Source: Pseudomonadota bacterium
GTDB taxonomy: Bacteria; Myxococcota_A; Polyangia; Polyangiales; Polyangiaceae
DNA: 64,000 nt
Direction of reading: 5' to 3'
Assembly (NCBI GenBank): GCA_023398955.1
Contig: JAEWRL010000219.1
Location: 62,001-126,000 of the forward strand
How positions within the stretch are numbered: the stretch's first letter is position 1; every line of letters starts with the position of its first letter. The translations under genes and the position numbers were made by a program. Below are positions 8,098-16,548 of the stretch, in pieces. Below the pieces are notes generated by a model that was given only the letters and a program-made list of their open reading frames with translations, ran no database searches and was not told the DNA's origin.

Positions 8098-9948
8098 ATG
8101 CAGCTGGCCTCTGCCACGGAACTCGAGTCCGTTCATCGTTTCCATATTCCCGTCATGGGCATCGGATTCACTCTCGATACGCCGCTCAAGGTCGCTCCGT
8201 ACGGCCTCTCTTCGGTGATTTCGCTCGTTGACGATGTGCTCGTGGAACAGCTCCGGCAGTACTACAGCGAGAAGCGTGGGGAGGCGTTTCAGCCGATCCT
8301 CGACGAAGAAGGCGACGCAAGAGCCAAGCGGGTCACAGCCTATTTGAATCTGCTCGATCGCATGACCCGTGAAGCGTTCACCAGCGTACGCACTTCGAAG
8401 CTGGACGATCCCAAGGGTATTCGTCGCTACTGTGAACTCCTCCCGGACGACGCCCCCCTGAAGCACCTCTACCGCCGGGTGGCGGCGCTGCCACCAGGAC
8501 CAGAGCGGTCCGCGTTGGAGCTCGAGCTCCGCGGCCGCCTCGTGATGGGATCCATTGATGCCAACATCATGACCAAGCTCGACCGTTCCGTGGATTCCAG
8601 GGGTGAGGCCAAGCCCGAGGGGGAATCAGACGCGGTCGCAGCCCTTCGCGGCTTCTCGGCGAGCACCGTCGAAGGAGCCATGATCCTGTCCGCAGGAATG
8701 AATCCCCGTCTCTTTGCAGTGTTCGGCCAGTACGCCGATTACTTCCCGCAGGGAGGCAAGCCGCCAAGGAAGCGGGTGATCATCAAGGTGTCGGATTTCC
8801 GCTCGGCGCAGGTGCAAGGTCGCTTCCTCGCTCGGCGTGGTGTTTGGCCTTACGAGTTCCGCATCGAATCGGGATTGAACTGCGGGGGCCATGCCTTCCC
8901 CACTGATGGGTACCTCTTGGGGCCGATACTCGAGGAGTTCAAAGCGAATCGTGCAAAGCTGCAGAGTGAGCTCTTTGCGGCCTACCAGAAGGCGCTGAAG
9001 GCACGGGGGGACACCCAGATTGAGGAGCCAAGGGTGCGCGTCACCGTGCAGGGGGGCATCGGCACACCCTCCGAGGACGCACTGTTGCGCGACCACTACG
9101 GCGTGGACGGTACTGGTTGGGGGTCGCCGTTCCTCCTCGTTCCCGAGGTGACCAACGTGAGCCGGGATTCGCTCGACAAACTGAAGGTTCCCGGCAAGGA
9201 CCGGGTAGTGCTGACATGGTCGTCGCCGCTGGGCATCCCCTTTTGGAGCCTGAAGGATAGTGGAAGCGACCTCGCGCGGCGCGCCCGCATCCAGGCGGGT
9301 CGTCCAGGGAGCGCGTGTCCAAAGGGTTACCTCGCCTTCAGCCTGGAGTATGGAAAGGTGCCCCTGTGCACCGCTGCGCGCGGCTACCAGAGGCGGGTCC
9401 TCGCGGAGCTAGAGGCTTCGGACGCTTGGACCACGGAACGTGTCCGTGAACGACTCATGGAACCACAGTGCATCTGTCACGATCTGGGTGGCTGTCTCAA
9501 GCTCAAGCTCAATATCGAGCAGGATGTGACTCCCGCAATTTGCCCTGGCCCGAACATTGGCTATTTTGCGGGAGAGCACTCACTCGAAGACATGGTGGGT
9601 CACATTTACGGCCGCACCAACCTCCTCGCTGACCCTTCGCGGCCGCACCAGTTCATCAATGAGCTGAAGCTCTACGTCGACTTCCTGCGCGATCGAGCGA
9701 GCGAGGTCGGGACTCCCCTCGAGGGCAAGAAGCCAGAAGCTCTGCGCAAGTATCGCGACAACCTGCGGGACGGAATCGCCTACTACCGCGGGCTGGTGCC
9801 CGTGCTCCCAGCGAGCGAGCATGAGGCCTTCCTGGCCGGTCTCGCCGAACAAGAGATGGCGCTCGATGCCGTCTACATCGCGGACACGCAGTCGAACTCC
9901 GTGCCCGGCCAGGTAAGCGCCGCCGTTTCAGCAGCGGGCGCGGCCTAA
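8098..9948 (+). CDS. conserved protein of unknown function, possible FMN-barrel fold
   Basis: A 616-residue soluble protein without signal peptide or membrane segments. It opens with FHIPVMGIGFTLDTPLKVAPYGLSS. I believe related proteins exist in other phyla, but I know no characterised member. The central part (VRVTVQGGIGTPSED, then GVDGTGWGSPFLLVPE, then GSACPKGY) resembles the phosphate-binding end of FMN-dependent TIM barrels such as glutamate synthase or nitronate monooxygenase, where a GGI..P motif precedes a GAD.VG.GT segment and a Cys-containing CP.G loop. That likeness is an inference from motif order only. Cysteines cluster late (EPQCICHDLGGC, PAICPGPN) and could bind metal or an Fe-S cluster. 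I chose ATG 8098; TTG 8059 also lies in frame. It stands alone between rpoD and a surface protein. Confidence 0.75.
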   Translation: MQLASATELESVHRFHIPVMGIGFTLDTPLKVAPYGLSSVISLVDDVLVEQLRQYYSEKRGEAFQPILDEEGDARAKRVTAYLNLLDRMTREAFTSVRTSKLDDPKGIRRYCELLPDDAPLKHLYRRVAALPPGPERSALELELRGRLVMGSIDANIMTKLDRSVDSRGEAKPEGESDAVAALRGFSASTVEGAMILSAGMNPRLFAVFGQYADYFPQGGKPPRKRVIIKVSDFRSAQVQGRFLARRGVWPYEFRIESGLNCGGHAFPTDGYLLGPILEEFKANRAKLQSELFAAYQKALKARGDTQIEEPRVRVTVQGGIGTPSEDALLRDHYGVDGTGWGSPFLLVPEVTNVSRDSLDKLKVPGKDRVVLTWSSPLGIPFWSLKDSGSDLARRARIQAGRPGSACPKGYLAFSLEYGKVPLCTAARGYQRRVLAELEASDAWTTERVRERLMEPQCICHDLGGCLKLKLNIEQDVTPAICPGPNIGYFAGEHSLEDMVGHIYGRTNLLADPSRPHQFINELKLYVDFLRDRASEVGTPLEGKKPEALRKYRDNLRDGIAYYRGLVPVLPASEHEAFLAGLAEQEMALDAVYIADTQSNSVPGQVSAAVSAAGAA

Positions 9949-10037
9949 GGGAGCGATCCAGAACCGGAGCAACCGGCGCTTGTCTCGTGCCGATGAGTCC
10001 CCTTTCTCGCGACAAATGCGCAGAGAGGAGACTCATC

Positions 10038-11114
10038 GTGGCTCGTTTGGGTGTGTTTGCTTGCTGCTTGGCCCAGGTCGGCGCGTGTGCCTGTCATGGC
10101 CCGACGCCATCGAGTACGGTCCGACAGGCGCTGCCCGGTTCGCCCCTGCTGAGTGAAGTGGCCGTCGATCCACCAGAAGGCGATAGTTCCTTGGCCTTCA
10201 TCGAGGTGCTCGGGCCGAGCGGGAACTCGCTCGATGGTTTCCACGTCGTTGCCGTGGAGGGCGGCTCGAACGGGCACCCGGGTCGCCTGAACCTCAGTCT
10301 CGATCTCGGGCAGGCCTGCAACGGGGAGTGCTCGGTTGGCCAGAACGGGCTATTCCTCATGGCAGCTGCAGCCGGGGTCACCGCGAGCGATCCGACGACG
10401 ACGACGGGGAGCGCGTTGGAAGGGATCGAGATGGAGAACGGCAGCATCTCGGTACTACTCGTCGAATGCGAGAACGGACTCCCTGTGACGAGCGTCGATC
10501 CAGATGACGACGGAATGCTGGACTTGCCGCCGCACTGCGTCCTCGTCGATGGGCTCGGATGGGCCGTGGATCGAGCCGACCGCTGCTACGGCGCATGCCT
10601 ACCCACCCAGCTCGCGCCTGCAGCAGCGACGCGGCTGCGAGGCGAACTCACGCCCCTCGACGCCGCGGCGTGGCATTGGGGCCAGCTCGAAGCGGGCGAG
10701 CGGTCCTGGGCCTACGTTGGAGGGGGGGGTCTGGTGACCCCGGGAGCCGAGAACTGGGGACTCGATGTAGGGCCGTCGCAAGGGACATCGAGCGGCGACG
10801 TTGCGGGGTCAACCAGTGGCTCCGGAGTACTGCTCGGCGAGGCGGGGCTCGACAGTGGTAATTCGGGCTGGCAGCCATCCCTCGTGTCTTCGGCTGGCAC
10901 GGTCACGGCTGGAGCCGCAGGTTCGCGAGCCACAGCAGCAGCACTCCGCCGACCATCACAGGCGTCCGGCTGCGGACTAGGGCGCGCAGCCAGCGACGGC
11001 CGTGCGTCGGCAGCCACTGCGGCAGCTCTGGTGCTGCTCGCCGGCTTTCGTGGGCGCCAACGCTCGCGGAGATCGACTGACTCAGAGTCAGGCCTCAAGA
11101 GCGCTAACACCTGA
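10038..11114 (+). CDS. secreted surface protein with MYXO-CTERM-like sorting tail
   Basis: A 358-residue exported protein. It starts at GTG 10038, set by a strong GAGAGGAG at 10022-10029, and has a hydrophobic signal (ARLGVFACCLAQVGACACHG). The mature part begins LLSEVAVDPPEGDSSLAFIEVLG and includes SLDGFHVVAVEGG and a TPGAENWG ending, the layout of lamin-tail-like (LTD) domains on bacterial surface proteins. A Ser/Gly/Thr-rich linker follows, then ASGCGLGR, a hydrophobic stretch (ASAATAAALVLLAGF) and a basic end RGRQRSRR. That Cys/TM/Arg tripartite tail matches the MYXO-CTERM signal used for surface anchoring in myxobacteria. The last 11 bases overlap the end of the convergent kinase gene. 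Confidence 0.78.
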   Translation: MARLGVFACCLAQVGACACHGPTPSSTVRQALPGSPLLSEVAVDPPEGDSSLAFIEVLGPSGNSLDGFHVVAVEGGSNGHPGRLNLSLDLGQACNGECSVGQNGLFLMAAAAGVTASDPTTTTGSALEGIEMENGSISVLLVECENGLPVTSVDPDDDGMLDLPPHCVLVDGLGWAVDRADRCYGACLPTQLAPAAATRLRGELTPLDAAAWHWGQLEAGERSWAYVGGGGLVTPGAENWGLDVGPSQGTSSGDVAGSTSGSGVLLGEAGLDSGNSGWQPSLVSSAGTVTAGAAGSRATAAALRRPSQASGCGLGRAASDGRASAATAAALVLLAGFRGRQRSRRSTDSESGLKSANT

Positions 11115-11949
11115 GTTGCCGCAAATCGCTCCAAACCTGCTCCGGCGTGGCGTACCGGTACTGTTCGTGCCGTCGGAGCATCCCTGCGATGATGCTTCCA
11201 ACCGGGGTTCCGAGGGATTCGGCACGCTGCCGCGGAACTCCCGCCCGTATCTGTTCGACGATGGAATCGTAACCCCCCGAGACATCGAGAGCAGGGCCCC
11301 CCGTATGCAGCTCGAACAGAAGAAGGCCCAGCTGGTACAGGTCACTCTGCTTGGTCGTGTAGCCTCCCGCGGCGACCTCCGGGGACATGATCCGATGGTG
11401 AACCACGCCGGGACGCACGCCTCTCTGGCCGTAGAGCTCGAGCGCTATGCCGAGGTCGCTCAGCTTGAACACCAGCGGATCCCCTTGGACGACGAGCACG
11501 TTCCCCGCGTGCAGATCATTGTGCACAAGCTCGCTGTCGTTCAGATACTGGACGGCAAAGAGCAGTTGTCGCGCTACGTCGATGACCAAGCGATCCGTAA
11601 AAGGCTGCCCCATCATCCCCTCCAATGTGTGGTCGCAGCGCTCGAGCACGAGGTGGAAGCGCCTCTCCAGCTCGAAGTAATCGTGCACGTAGACGATGTT
11701 GGGATGACGAAGCCGGTAAAGTCGCTCTGCCTCGCTCAGCCACTCGGCGCGGACCACCTCATAGGGTCGGTCTGCGGGCGTCAGTATCTTTATCGCATAC
11801 GGTTGGTCGAAACGTCCGATCGCTTCGTAGGTCGCGCCGAAGCGTCCGGAGCCTAGGCAACTGCCCAGCCAATAGGTGCGGCCGCGTGGACAATGGAGTA
11901 TGGTCCCCGGCGGCACGGAGACGGCTGGCAGAGAAGGCGGGGAACGCAT
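11104..11949 (-). CDS. Hanks-type Ser/Thr protein kinase, short soluble form
   Basis: A 281-residue protein that is little more than a kinase domain. Motifs: glycine loop GSGRFGATYEA (33-43), VAIK-type AIKIL (Lys54), catalytic loop HNDLHAGNV (Asp145, Asn150), DLG in place of DFG (Asp165) and MSPEVA in the activation segment. It lacks the Arg of HRD, so activity should not need activation-loop phosphorylation, and it has no transmembrane segment or sensor domain. All residues needed for phosphotransfer are present, unlike the pseudokinase at 2-4.6 kb. The start is ATG 11949; the frame is open to 12033 but that would overlap the divergent small gene. The 3' end overlaps the convergent surface-protein gene by 11 bases. 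Confidence 0.85.
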   Translation of the reverse strand: MRSPPSLPAVSVPPGTILHCPRGRTYWLGSCLGSGRFGATYEAIGRFDQPYAIKILTPADRPYEVVRAEWLSEAERLYRLRHPNIVYVHDYFELERRFHLVLERCDHTLEGMMGQPFTDRLVIDVARQLLFAVQYLNDSELVHNDLHAGNVLVVQGDPLVFKLSDLGIALELYGQRGVRPGVVHHRIMSPEVAAGGYTTKQSDLYQLGLLLFELHTGGPALDVSGGYDSIVEQIRAGVPRQRAESLGTPVGSIIAGMLRRHEQYRYATPEQVWSDLRQLRC

Positions 11950-12025
11950 CGAGTGAGATTTTACCCCGAGCGCCTTGCACTCGGCTTGCTCTTTGGCTAA
12001 ACCGGCGGGCCCAAAGGGAATCAGA

Positions 12026-12190
12026 ATGAGCAATCGCGCGATTTGGAATGTTCGTCAGCGTCACGAGTGGCTTCGTACACCGCTCAAGGGTAAGCACTTG
12101 AAGCGGCGCAAGCGCATGCGCATCGGCCTCCAGGCCGCCTTGGAGCGCAAGGGGCTCCTGCCGCTTGCAGATGAAGCCAAGCCCGCCTGA
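12026..12190 (+). CDS. small very basic protein, unknown
   Basis: A 54-residue protein with MSNRAIWNVRQRHEWLRTP at the start and a Lys/Arg-rich middle (KGKHLKRRKRMRIGLQ). AAAGGGAA lies upstream of the ATG. The composition suggests binding to nucleic acid or the ribosome, but I do not recognise the family. It is divergent from the kinase gene, with a 76-base gap. Confidence 0.55.
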   Translation: MSNRAIWNVRQRHEWLRTPLKGKHLKRRKRMRIGLQAALERKGLLPLADEAKPA

Positions 12191-12257
12191 GCGGCTCCGT
12201 ACTGAAAAGTAGTGCGCGGCGGCTGACTCTCGGTGAGGCGCCGGACCAGGTTGCTGG

Positions 12258-13016
12258 TCAGTGTGGTCGCTTCCCCAGCAGCGATAGCCAAAGGGGCGCA
12301 CCTGCCAGTAGGAGCCATTCGCCGGCCAGGGCACCACTCGCAACGGCATGGAGTCCGACGAGCATCCCTGCCGCGGTCAGCGCAACCGATGCGGCCCGGC
12401 GAGGAACTCCCAGGCGAACTGCTGCCCAGACTGGGATCACGATCGCAATGGGCGCAAATGTAGCCAGAGCAACCTGGTGGAGGCGATTTGCTGGCCGCGA
12501 GCTCGCTGCCCGGGCAGATTCAAGCTTGAGCGACCCGTCCGGGTAAACGGTCACACTTTCCGAGGGAGCATTCCAGCTTCCGTCGGCGCCCCTGACCCAA
12601 TCCAACGGCGAAGCGGCGCTCGGGAAAAGCGAACGAAGGTCGACCCAGGGGCTTTGCAGCAGGAGCAGCCCGCCCACGCAGAGAAGCCAGCCCGCAACCA
12701 TAGCGCCCATGGCGCCCTGTGTCGGCGGTACACCAAGCGCCGCAAGCGCTCTCTCCTCGCCTCGCCCTCGCCCTCTTGCCACGACGAACCCCACGGCGAG
12801 AGCAGTAATCCCGGGGCAGAAAGCGGCCATGCGAGCGAGACGCAGAGCACCTGAGCTATCGTCCTCGTCCGTCAGCAGTACCAGGACGAGCACCGCGCTC
12901 GCTAGCGCCACGAAGCATCGCCCCGTCCTGGCGGCCTGCCGAATCGCGTACGGATGCAGGGGATACATTGCCTGTTTCGACCTACCAGCCGTTACTCTGG
13001 ACCGATCTGTGCTCAT
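12258..13016 (-). CDS. uncharacterised membrane protein
   Basis: A 252-residue protein with about six hydrophobic segments: CFVALASAVLVLVLL, ITALAVGFVVAR, AMVAGWLLCVGGLLLL, FAPIAIVIPVWAAV, LTAAGMLVGLHAV and EWLLLAGAPLWLSLL. Between the third and fourth lies a soluble loop (DGSWNAPSESVTVYPDGSL). The cytoplasmic loop GRGRGEERALAALG loosely recalls ABC-permease or LptF/G-type membrane proteins, but not enough to assign. The start could also be ATG at 12968. It is divergent from the GT-C-like gene. Confidence 0.65.
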   Translation of the reverse strand: MSTDRSRVTAGRSKQAMYPLHPYAIRQAARTGRCFVALASAVLVLVLLTDEDDSSGALRLARMAAFCPGITALAVGFVVARGRGRGEERALAALGVPPTQGAMGAMVAGWLLCVGGLLLLQSPWVDLRSLFPSAASPLDWVRGADGSWNAPSESVTVYPDGSLKLESARAASSRPANRLHQVALATFAPIAIVIPVWAAVRLGVPRRAASVALTAAGMLVGLHAVASGALAGEWLLLAGAPLWLSLLGKRPH

Positions 13017-13095
13017 GTCGTCATCAGCGTCCTAAGGCAGTTTTCAAGGGGCGCTTCGGCGGGTAGCCTCCGTCGCGCAACAGGACCAACAATCG

Positions 13096-14919
13096 ATGGA
13101 CTTCGTTTCTCAATACGTCGAGGGCTTGGGAAGCCTCCTACCTTCGCTTCTCGCCGCTTCGGACTTCTTCTGGAACCACCCCATCTTCGCAAAGGACCAG
13201 TGGGAAGTCATCACTCGCTTCGTCCGCATGGTGCTCGCCCTGGGTGGAGCCGGTCTGCTCATCTATGAGGTGCGCGCCCGCAGACTGAGGCAACCCATAC
13301 CCGAACGCACCCGACGGCGCGCCGCAATCCTCCTGACGGGGTTGGCGTTCCTGACGTACTTCGACTTCTTCAATCCGAACGTCCGCTACTCGGAGTACTA
13401 CCACCGGCATGAGTTCTATCACTACTACCTAGGGTCTAAGTACAACGACGAGCTCGGTTACACTCGCCTCTACGAGTGCACCGCAATCGCCGAGAACGAG
13501 CTCGGGCATGGGCAGCAGCTGCGCAAACGCGAGCTCCGGGATTTGCGCGTCAACCTGATCAAGCCAATCCCCGACACTTACGTCTTCAGCAACCCGGAGC
13601 AGTGCAAGCAGCACTTCAAGACAGAACGCTGGGACGCATTCAAGCAGGACGTCAATTGGTTCTATACCAGTGCGCGCGGGACGTACTGGGAGAACATGCT
13701 CAAGGACCACGGCTACAACCCGCCACCAGTCTGGACGATGACAGGCAAGTTCTTTGCCAACTTCGCCCCTGCCGGCGACAGCTTCTTCAAGCTATTGGCA
13801 GCCATGGACGTGGCGCTCAACCTAGGGATGCTGCTTGTCCTCGGTTGGGGCTTCGGGTGGCGTGTGATGGCCGTCGGGGCAATTTTCTGGGGTTGCAACG
13901 GACCGGCGAATTTCTACTGGACCGGCGGCGCGTTCTTGCGCCAGGACTGGCTCTTCCTTCTCGTCGCGGCCACCGCGCTTGCCCGTCGCCGAAGGTTTGC
14001 GCTGGCGGGCGCTGCGTTGACGTGGTCTGCCCTACTACGTGTCTTCCCGCTCATCCTTTTCGCCGGATGGGGAATCATCATCGCCATCGAGGCGATGCGC
14101 CGCTGGCGCGGTCAAAAAGAGGTCGAACCGGAGGCAGAAGACAAGCCACGCTGGCATCCCATGTTCTGGATGCACCCTGACCATCGTCGCTTGGTGATGG
14201 GCTGCCTCTTGGCGACGGCGGTCCTGGTTCCAACGAGCATCGCCGCAACCGGCCTCGACGCTTATCGGGACTTCTACGAGCACATCTCTGTGCACAAGAA
14301 CACGCCGCTGACCAACACCATGGGTCTCGAGACCATGGTGGTTCACACTTGGGATGGGCGGATGCACGTCGCCCGGAATGACAGCCTTGACGATCCCTTT
14401 CAAGAGTGGAAGCAAGGGCGGTTGGATCGCTTCCAGGAACGGAAGCCTGTCTTCTTCGCGATCATCGCGGCCACTGGACTGTGGATGATCTGGGCTCTGC
14501 GTCGAACCAAGCTCTTGTGGGTGGGCCCACCCGTGAGCCTTCTGCTCGCGATGTCGTTGACGAACCTGACTTGTTATTACTATTCCATGTTCATCATTGG
14601 CGCGGTCATCGTCGCCTCACGGCCAACGCTCGGACCAGCGTACCTCGCCGCGAGCGGTGCCAGCCAGGTAGTACTGGCCAACTACTACTGGGTCGACGAC
14701 AAGTTCACGGCAATGTCGTGGCTGTTCTATCTCATAGGGCTCATGATCCTGTACGTGTACTCGCGTCCTTTCTCGATCGCGCGGCTCGTTGCCTGGTGGG
14801 AGAACCGGCCGGAGCCTCGAAGCCGGGCGGAGGAAGCGCGCCTGGCCAAGAGTCGCGTGGACCCGACATCGCGGCCCTCTGTCAAGGCCCGGGCAAGTGG
14901 AGTGTTGACCGGGCCGTAG
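13096..14919 (+). CDS. polytopic GT-C-like membrane protein
   Basis: A 607-residue integral membrane protein with about ten hydrophobic helices and a large periplasmic loop after the second one (about residues 95-210, with YSEYYHRHEFYHYYLGSKY). This loop position, with acidic and His residues, and the repeated short helices (LLLVLGWGFGWRVMAVGAI, DWLFLLVAATALA, LLRVFPLILFAGWGIIIA) resemble GT-C glycosyltransferases or DUF2029/GT87-type mannosyltransferases. If so, it would use a polyprenyl-phosphate sugar outside the membrane. The C-terminal 40 residues are basic and cytoplasmic. The start ATG is the only good one. No glycan genes lie next to it, so the substrate is unknown. Confidence 0.7.
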   Translation: MDFVSQYVEGLGSLLPSLLAASDFFWNHPIFAKDQWEVITRFVRMVLALGGAGLLIYEVRARRLRQPIPERTRRRAAILLTGLAFLTYFDFFNPNVRYSEYYHRHEFYHYYLGSKYNDELGYTRLYECTAIAENELGHGQQLRKRELRDLRVNLIKPIPDTYVFSNPEQCKQHFKTERWDAFKQDVNWFYTSARGTYWENMLKDHGYNPPPVWTMTGKFFANFAPAGDSFFKLLAAMDVALNLGMLLVLGWGFGWRVMAVGAIFWGCNGPANFYWTGGAFLRQDWLFLLVAATALARRRRFALAGAALTWSALLRVFPLILFAGWGIIIAIEAMRRWRGQKEVEPEAEDKPRWHPMFWMHPDHRRLVMGCLLATAVLVPTSIAATGLDAYRDFYEHISVHKNTPLTNTMGLETMVVHTWDGRMHVARNDSLDDPFQEWKQGRLDRFQERKPVFFAIIAATGLWMIWALRRTKLLWVGPPVSLLLAMSLTNLTCYYYSMFIIGAVIVASRPTLGPAYLAASGASQVVLANYYWVDDKFTAMSWLFYLIGLMILYVYSRPFSIARLVAWWENRPEPRSRAEEARLAKSRVDPTSRPSVKARASGVLTGP

Positions 14920-14974
14920 TGGCAGCAAACCAGCCCGCGTCTGCGCGGTCTTCCATATGCCAACCCTGGCCTCG

Positions 14975-15607
14975 TCAGCGTCGCCGCAGTCGACCGAGGC
15001 CGGGGGGAACCGGGTCAAGGGCGAGTTCAACGAAACCGTCGCGGACCCGCAGGGATTTCACAGCGATTCGTTCGAGAATCGGCGCAAGCCAGCGCCTCTT
15101 CTCCAACGCGGCACGAACCGTGGATTGCCTCAACAGCTCCAGGGTTATGGTCTCGCCTTCGGCCTCCACGATCATTCGGGGGCGCGTCGGCATGTGCGCG
15201 AGGAGCGTCGCAGGCCGACTCACATCCAGCGCCCCAGAGCGGACCAAGGCGGCGACCGGTGACATCACCTTTTCGTCGAGCACCTGTAGCTCGACCCGTG
15301 CAATACGCACTGTCACCCTCAGGGATTCTGCCCCGAGCACGACCTTCTCGACAGAGACGGTCGCGCCAATTCGCAACGGCGTTTCCATCACTTCGGCGGT
15401 TGCCAGGATTCGAAGGCCGGGGGGCGCTTCTCGTATGGCAATATCCTTCACCTTGTCCGAACCGAGGCGTGCGGCGCCCCAGCGGAAAGCCTCGACGGGC
15501 ACGAGAACGCGAAGGGAAAGGGCACCACGCAAGATGCGCCAACCGTCGGCGGGACGCCGCCGAAGGTGCCCAGCGGTGTCGCGGAGGATTGTCTTGATGC
15601 TCTTCAT
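14975..15607 (-). CDS. hypothetical protein, possible DUF2993/LmeA-like
   Basis: A 210-residue protein beginning MKSIKTILRDTAGHLRRRP at ATG 15607. It has a beta-rich pattern of alternating hydrophobic residues (LRILATAEVMETPLRIGATV, LRVTVRIARVELQVLDEKV) and repeats the theme of a long sheet that binds lipid-like ligands, as in DUF2993 proteins. There is no clear signal peptide or membrane segment. The much longer open frame (to 15886) runs through the divergent esterase gene and is rejected. The promoter must lie in the 44-base gap shared with the esterase gene. Confidence 0.6.
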   Translation of the reverse strand: MKSIKTILRDTAGHLRRRPADGWRILRGALSLRVLVPVEAFRWGAARLGSDKVKDIAIREAPPGLRILATAEVMETPLRIGATVSVEKVVLGAESLRVTVRIARVELQVLDEKVMSPVAALVRSGALDVSRPATLLAHMPTRPRMIVEAEGETITLELLRQSTVRAALEKRRWLAPILERIAVKSLRVRDGFVELALDPVPPGLGRLRRR

Positions 15608-15651
15608 CGGGGAGGCGCAGTATACATGCGAGACGACGAGGTAATTGCTCG

Positions 15652-16386
15652 ATGCGACAACTGAAGCTGGCTGGACTGACGGTGCGCCTGAGTGGTGGAG
15701 AAGATGGCCTCGGGGGTGGCGACGGACCGCTCCTGCTGCTGATGCACGGCTACGGTGCCCCGGGGGATGATTTGGTGGCCATTGGCGAGAGTCTCCGGCT
15801 TCCCAGAAGCGTCCGGTTGGCGTTCCCCGAGGCCCCCCTCTCCCTGAGCGGAAACGGTGATGGCTGGCGTGCGCCCTTCGATCCAAGGGCTTGGTGGCAA
15901 ATCGACGTTCCTCAGCTCCAGGTTTGGACTGCCACCGGCCAGCACGCTCGACTGCGAGACAGCTATCCGGTGGGACTCGACCAGGCCCGAAAGCACGTCA
16001 TCGAACTGCTCGACGCCCTTCAGGAAGAGCTCGACGTCTCCTCGCAGCAAATCGCGATTGGAGGCTTTTCCCAGGGCGCAATTCTCGCTTGCGATGTCGT
16101 ACTCCACGAGCCCCGCCCCTTTGCGGGGGTCATAGTCCTGAGCGGGAGCCTCGTCGGCGGTGAGCGCTGGGCCAAACTGTTTGAGGCGCGCCGCGGCACG
16201 AGGGTCTTCCAAAGCCATGGAACCGAGGATCCCATTCTCCCGTATTCGCTGGCTGAAGACCTACACGACCTCTGGCACACCTCGGGGTGGGAAGGCGAAT
16301 TCATCGCATTCCCGGGAGGCCATGGCATCGGACCAAGGGCCATGCAGGGACTCGACGGTTTCTTGACCGAGCTCTTGGGCTCGTGA
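15652..16386 (+). CDS. alpha/beta-hydrolase, phospholipase/carboxylesterase family
   Basis: A 244-residue cytoplasmic esterase of the COG0400 type. The oxyanion region is LLLLMHGYGAPGDD; the nucleophile elbow is GGFSQG with Ser140; Asp193 (SHGTEDPILPYS) and His224 (FPGGHGI) complete the triad. Length and motif spacing fit the family, which hydrolyses short carboxylic esters. The insert WRAPFDPRAWWQIDV is typical of the cap region. It is divergent from the hypothetical gene at 14975. Confidence 0.88.
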   Translation: MRQLKLAGLTVRLSGGEDGLGGGDGPLLLLMHGYGAPGDDLVAIGESLRLPRSVRLAFPEAPLSLSGNGDGWRAPFDPRAWWQIDVPQLQVWTATGQHARLRDSYPVGLDQARKHVIELLDALQEELDVSSQQIAIGGFSQGAILACDVVLHEPRPFAGVIVLSGSLVGGERWAKLFEARRGTRVFQSHGTEDPILPYSLAEDLHDLWHTSGWEGEFIAFPGGHGIGPRAMQGLDGFLTELLGS

Positions 16387-16548
16387 CACGGGCAGCCGTG
16401 CTCCACTAAGTTCAGGTCCGCGGAAGTTCGTACCCAGTCGAGTGGCACCCAAGCCCGAGCCCGGATCCAAGCAATCGACGTCGCAGCGCGGCGTGGTTGG
16501 TCGACGAGGCAGGCTCGACCTTTCGGCAGCTGGCAGCAATCGACGCCC

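Noticed and set aside
14406..15644. 412-codon plus-strand frame spanning the end of the membrane protein and the hypothetical gene
   Set aside because: It crosses two supported genes in other frames and is rich in Arg and Ser with no recognisable domain.
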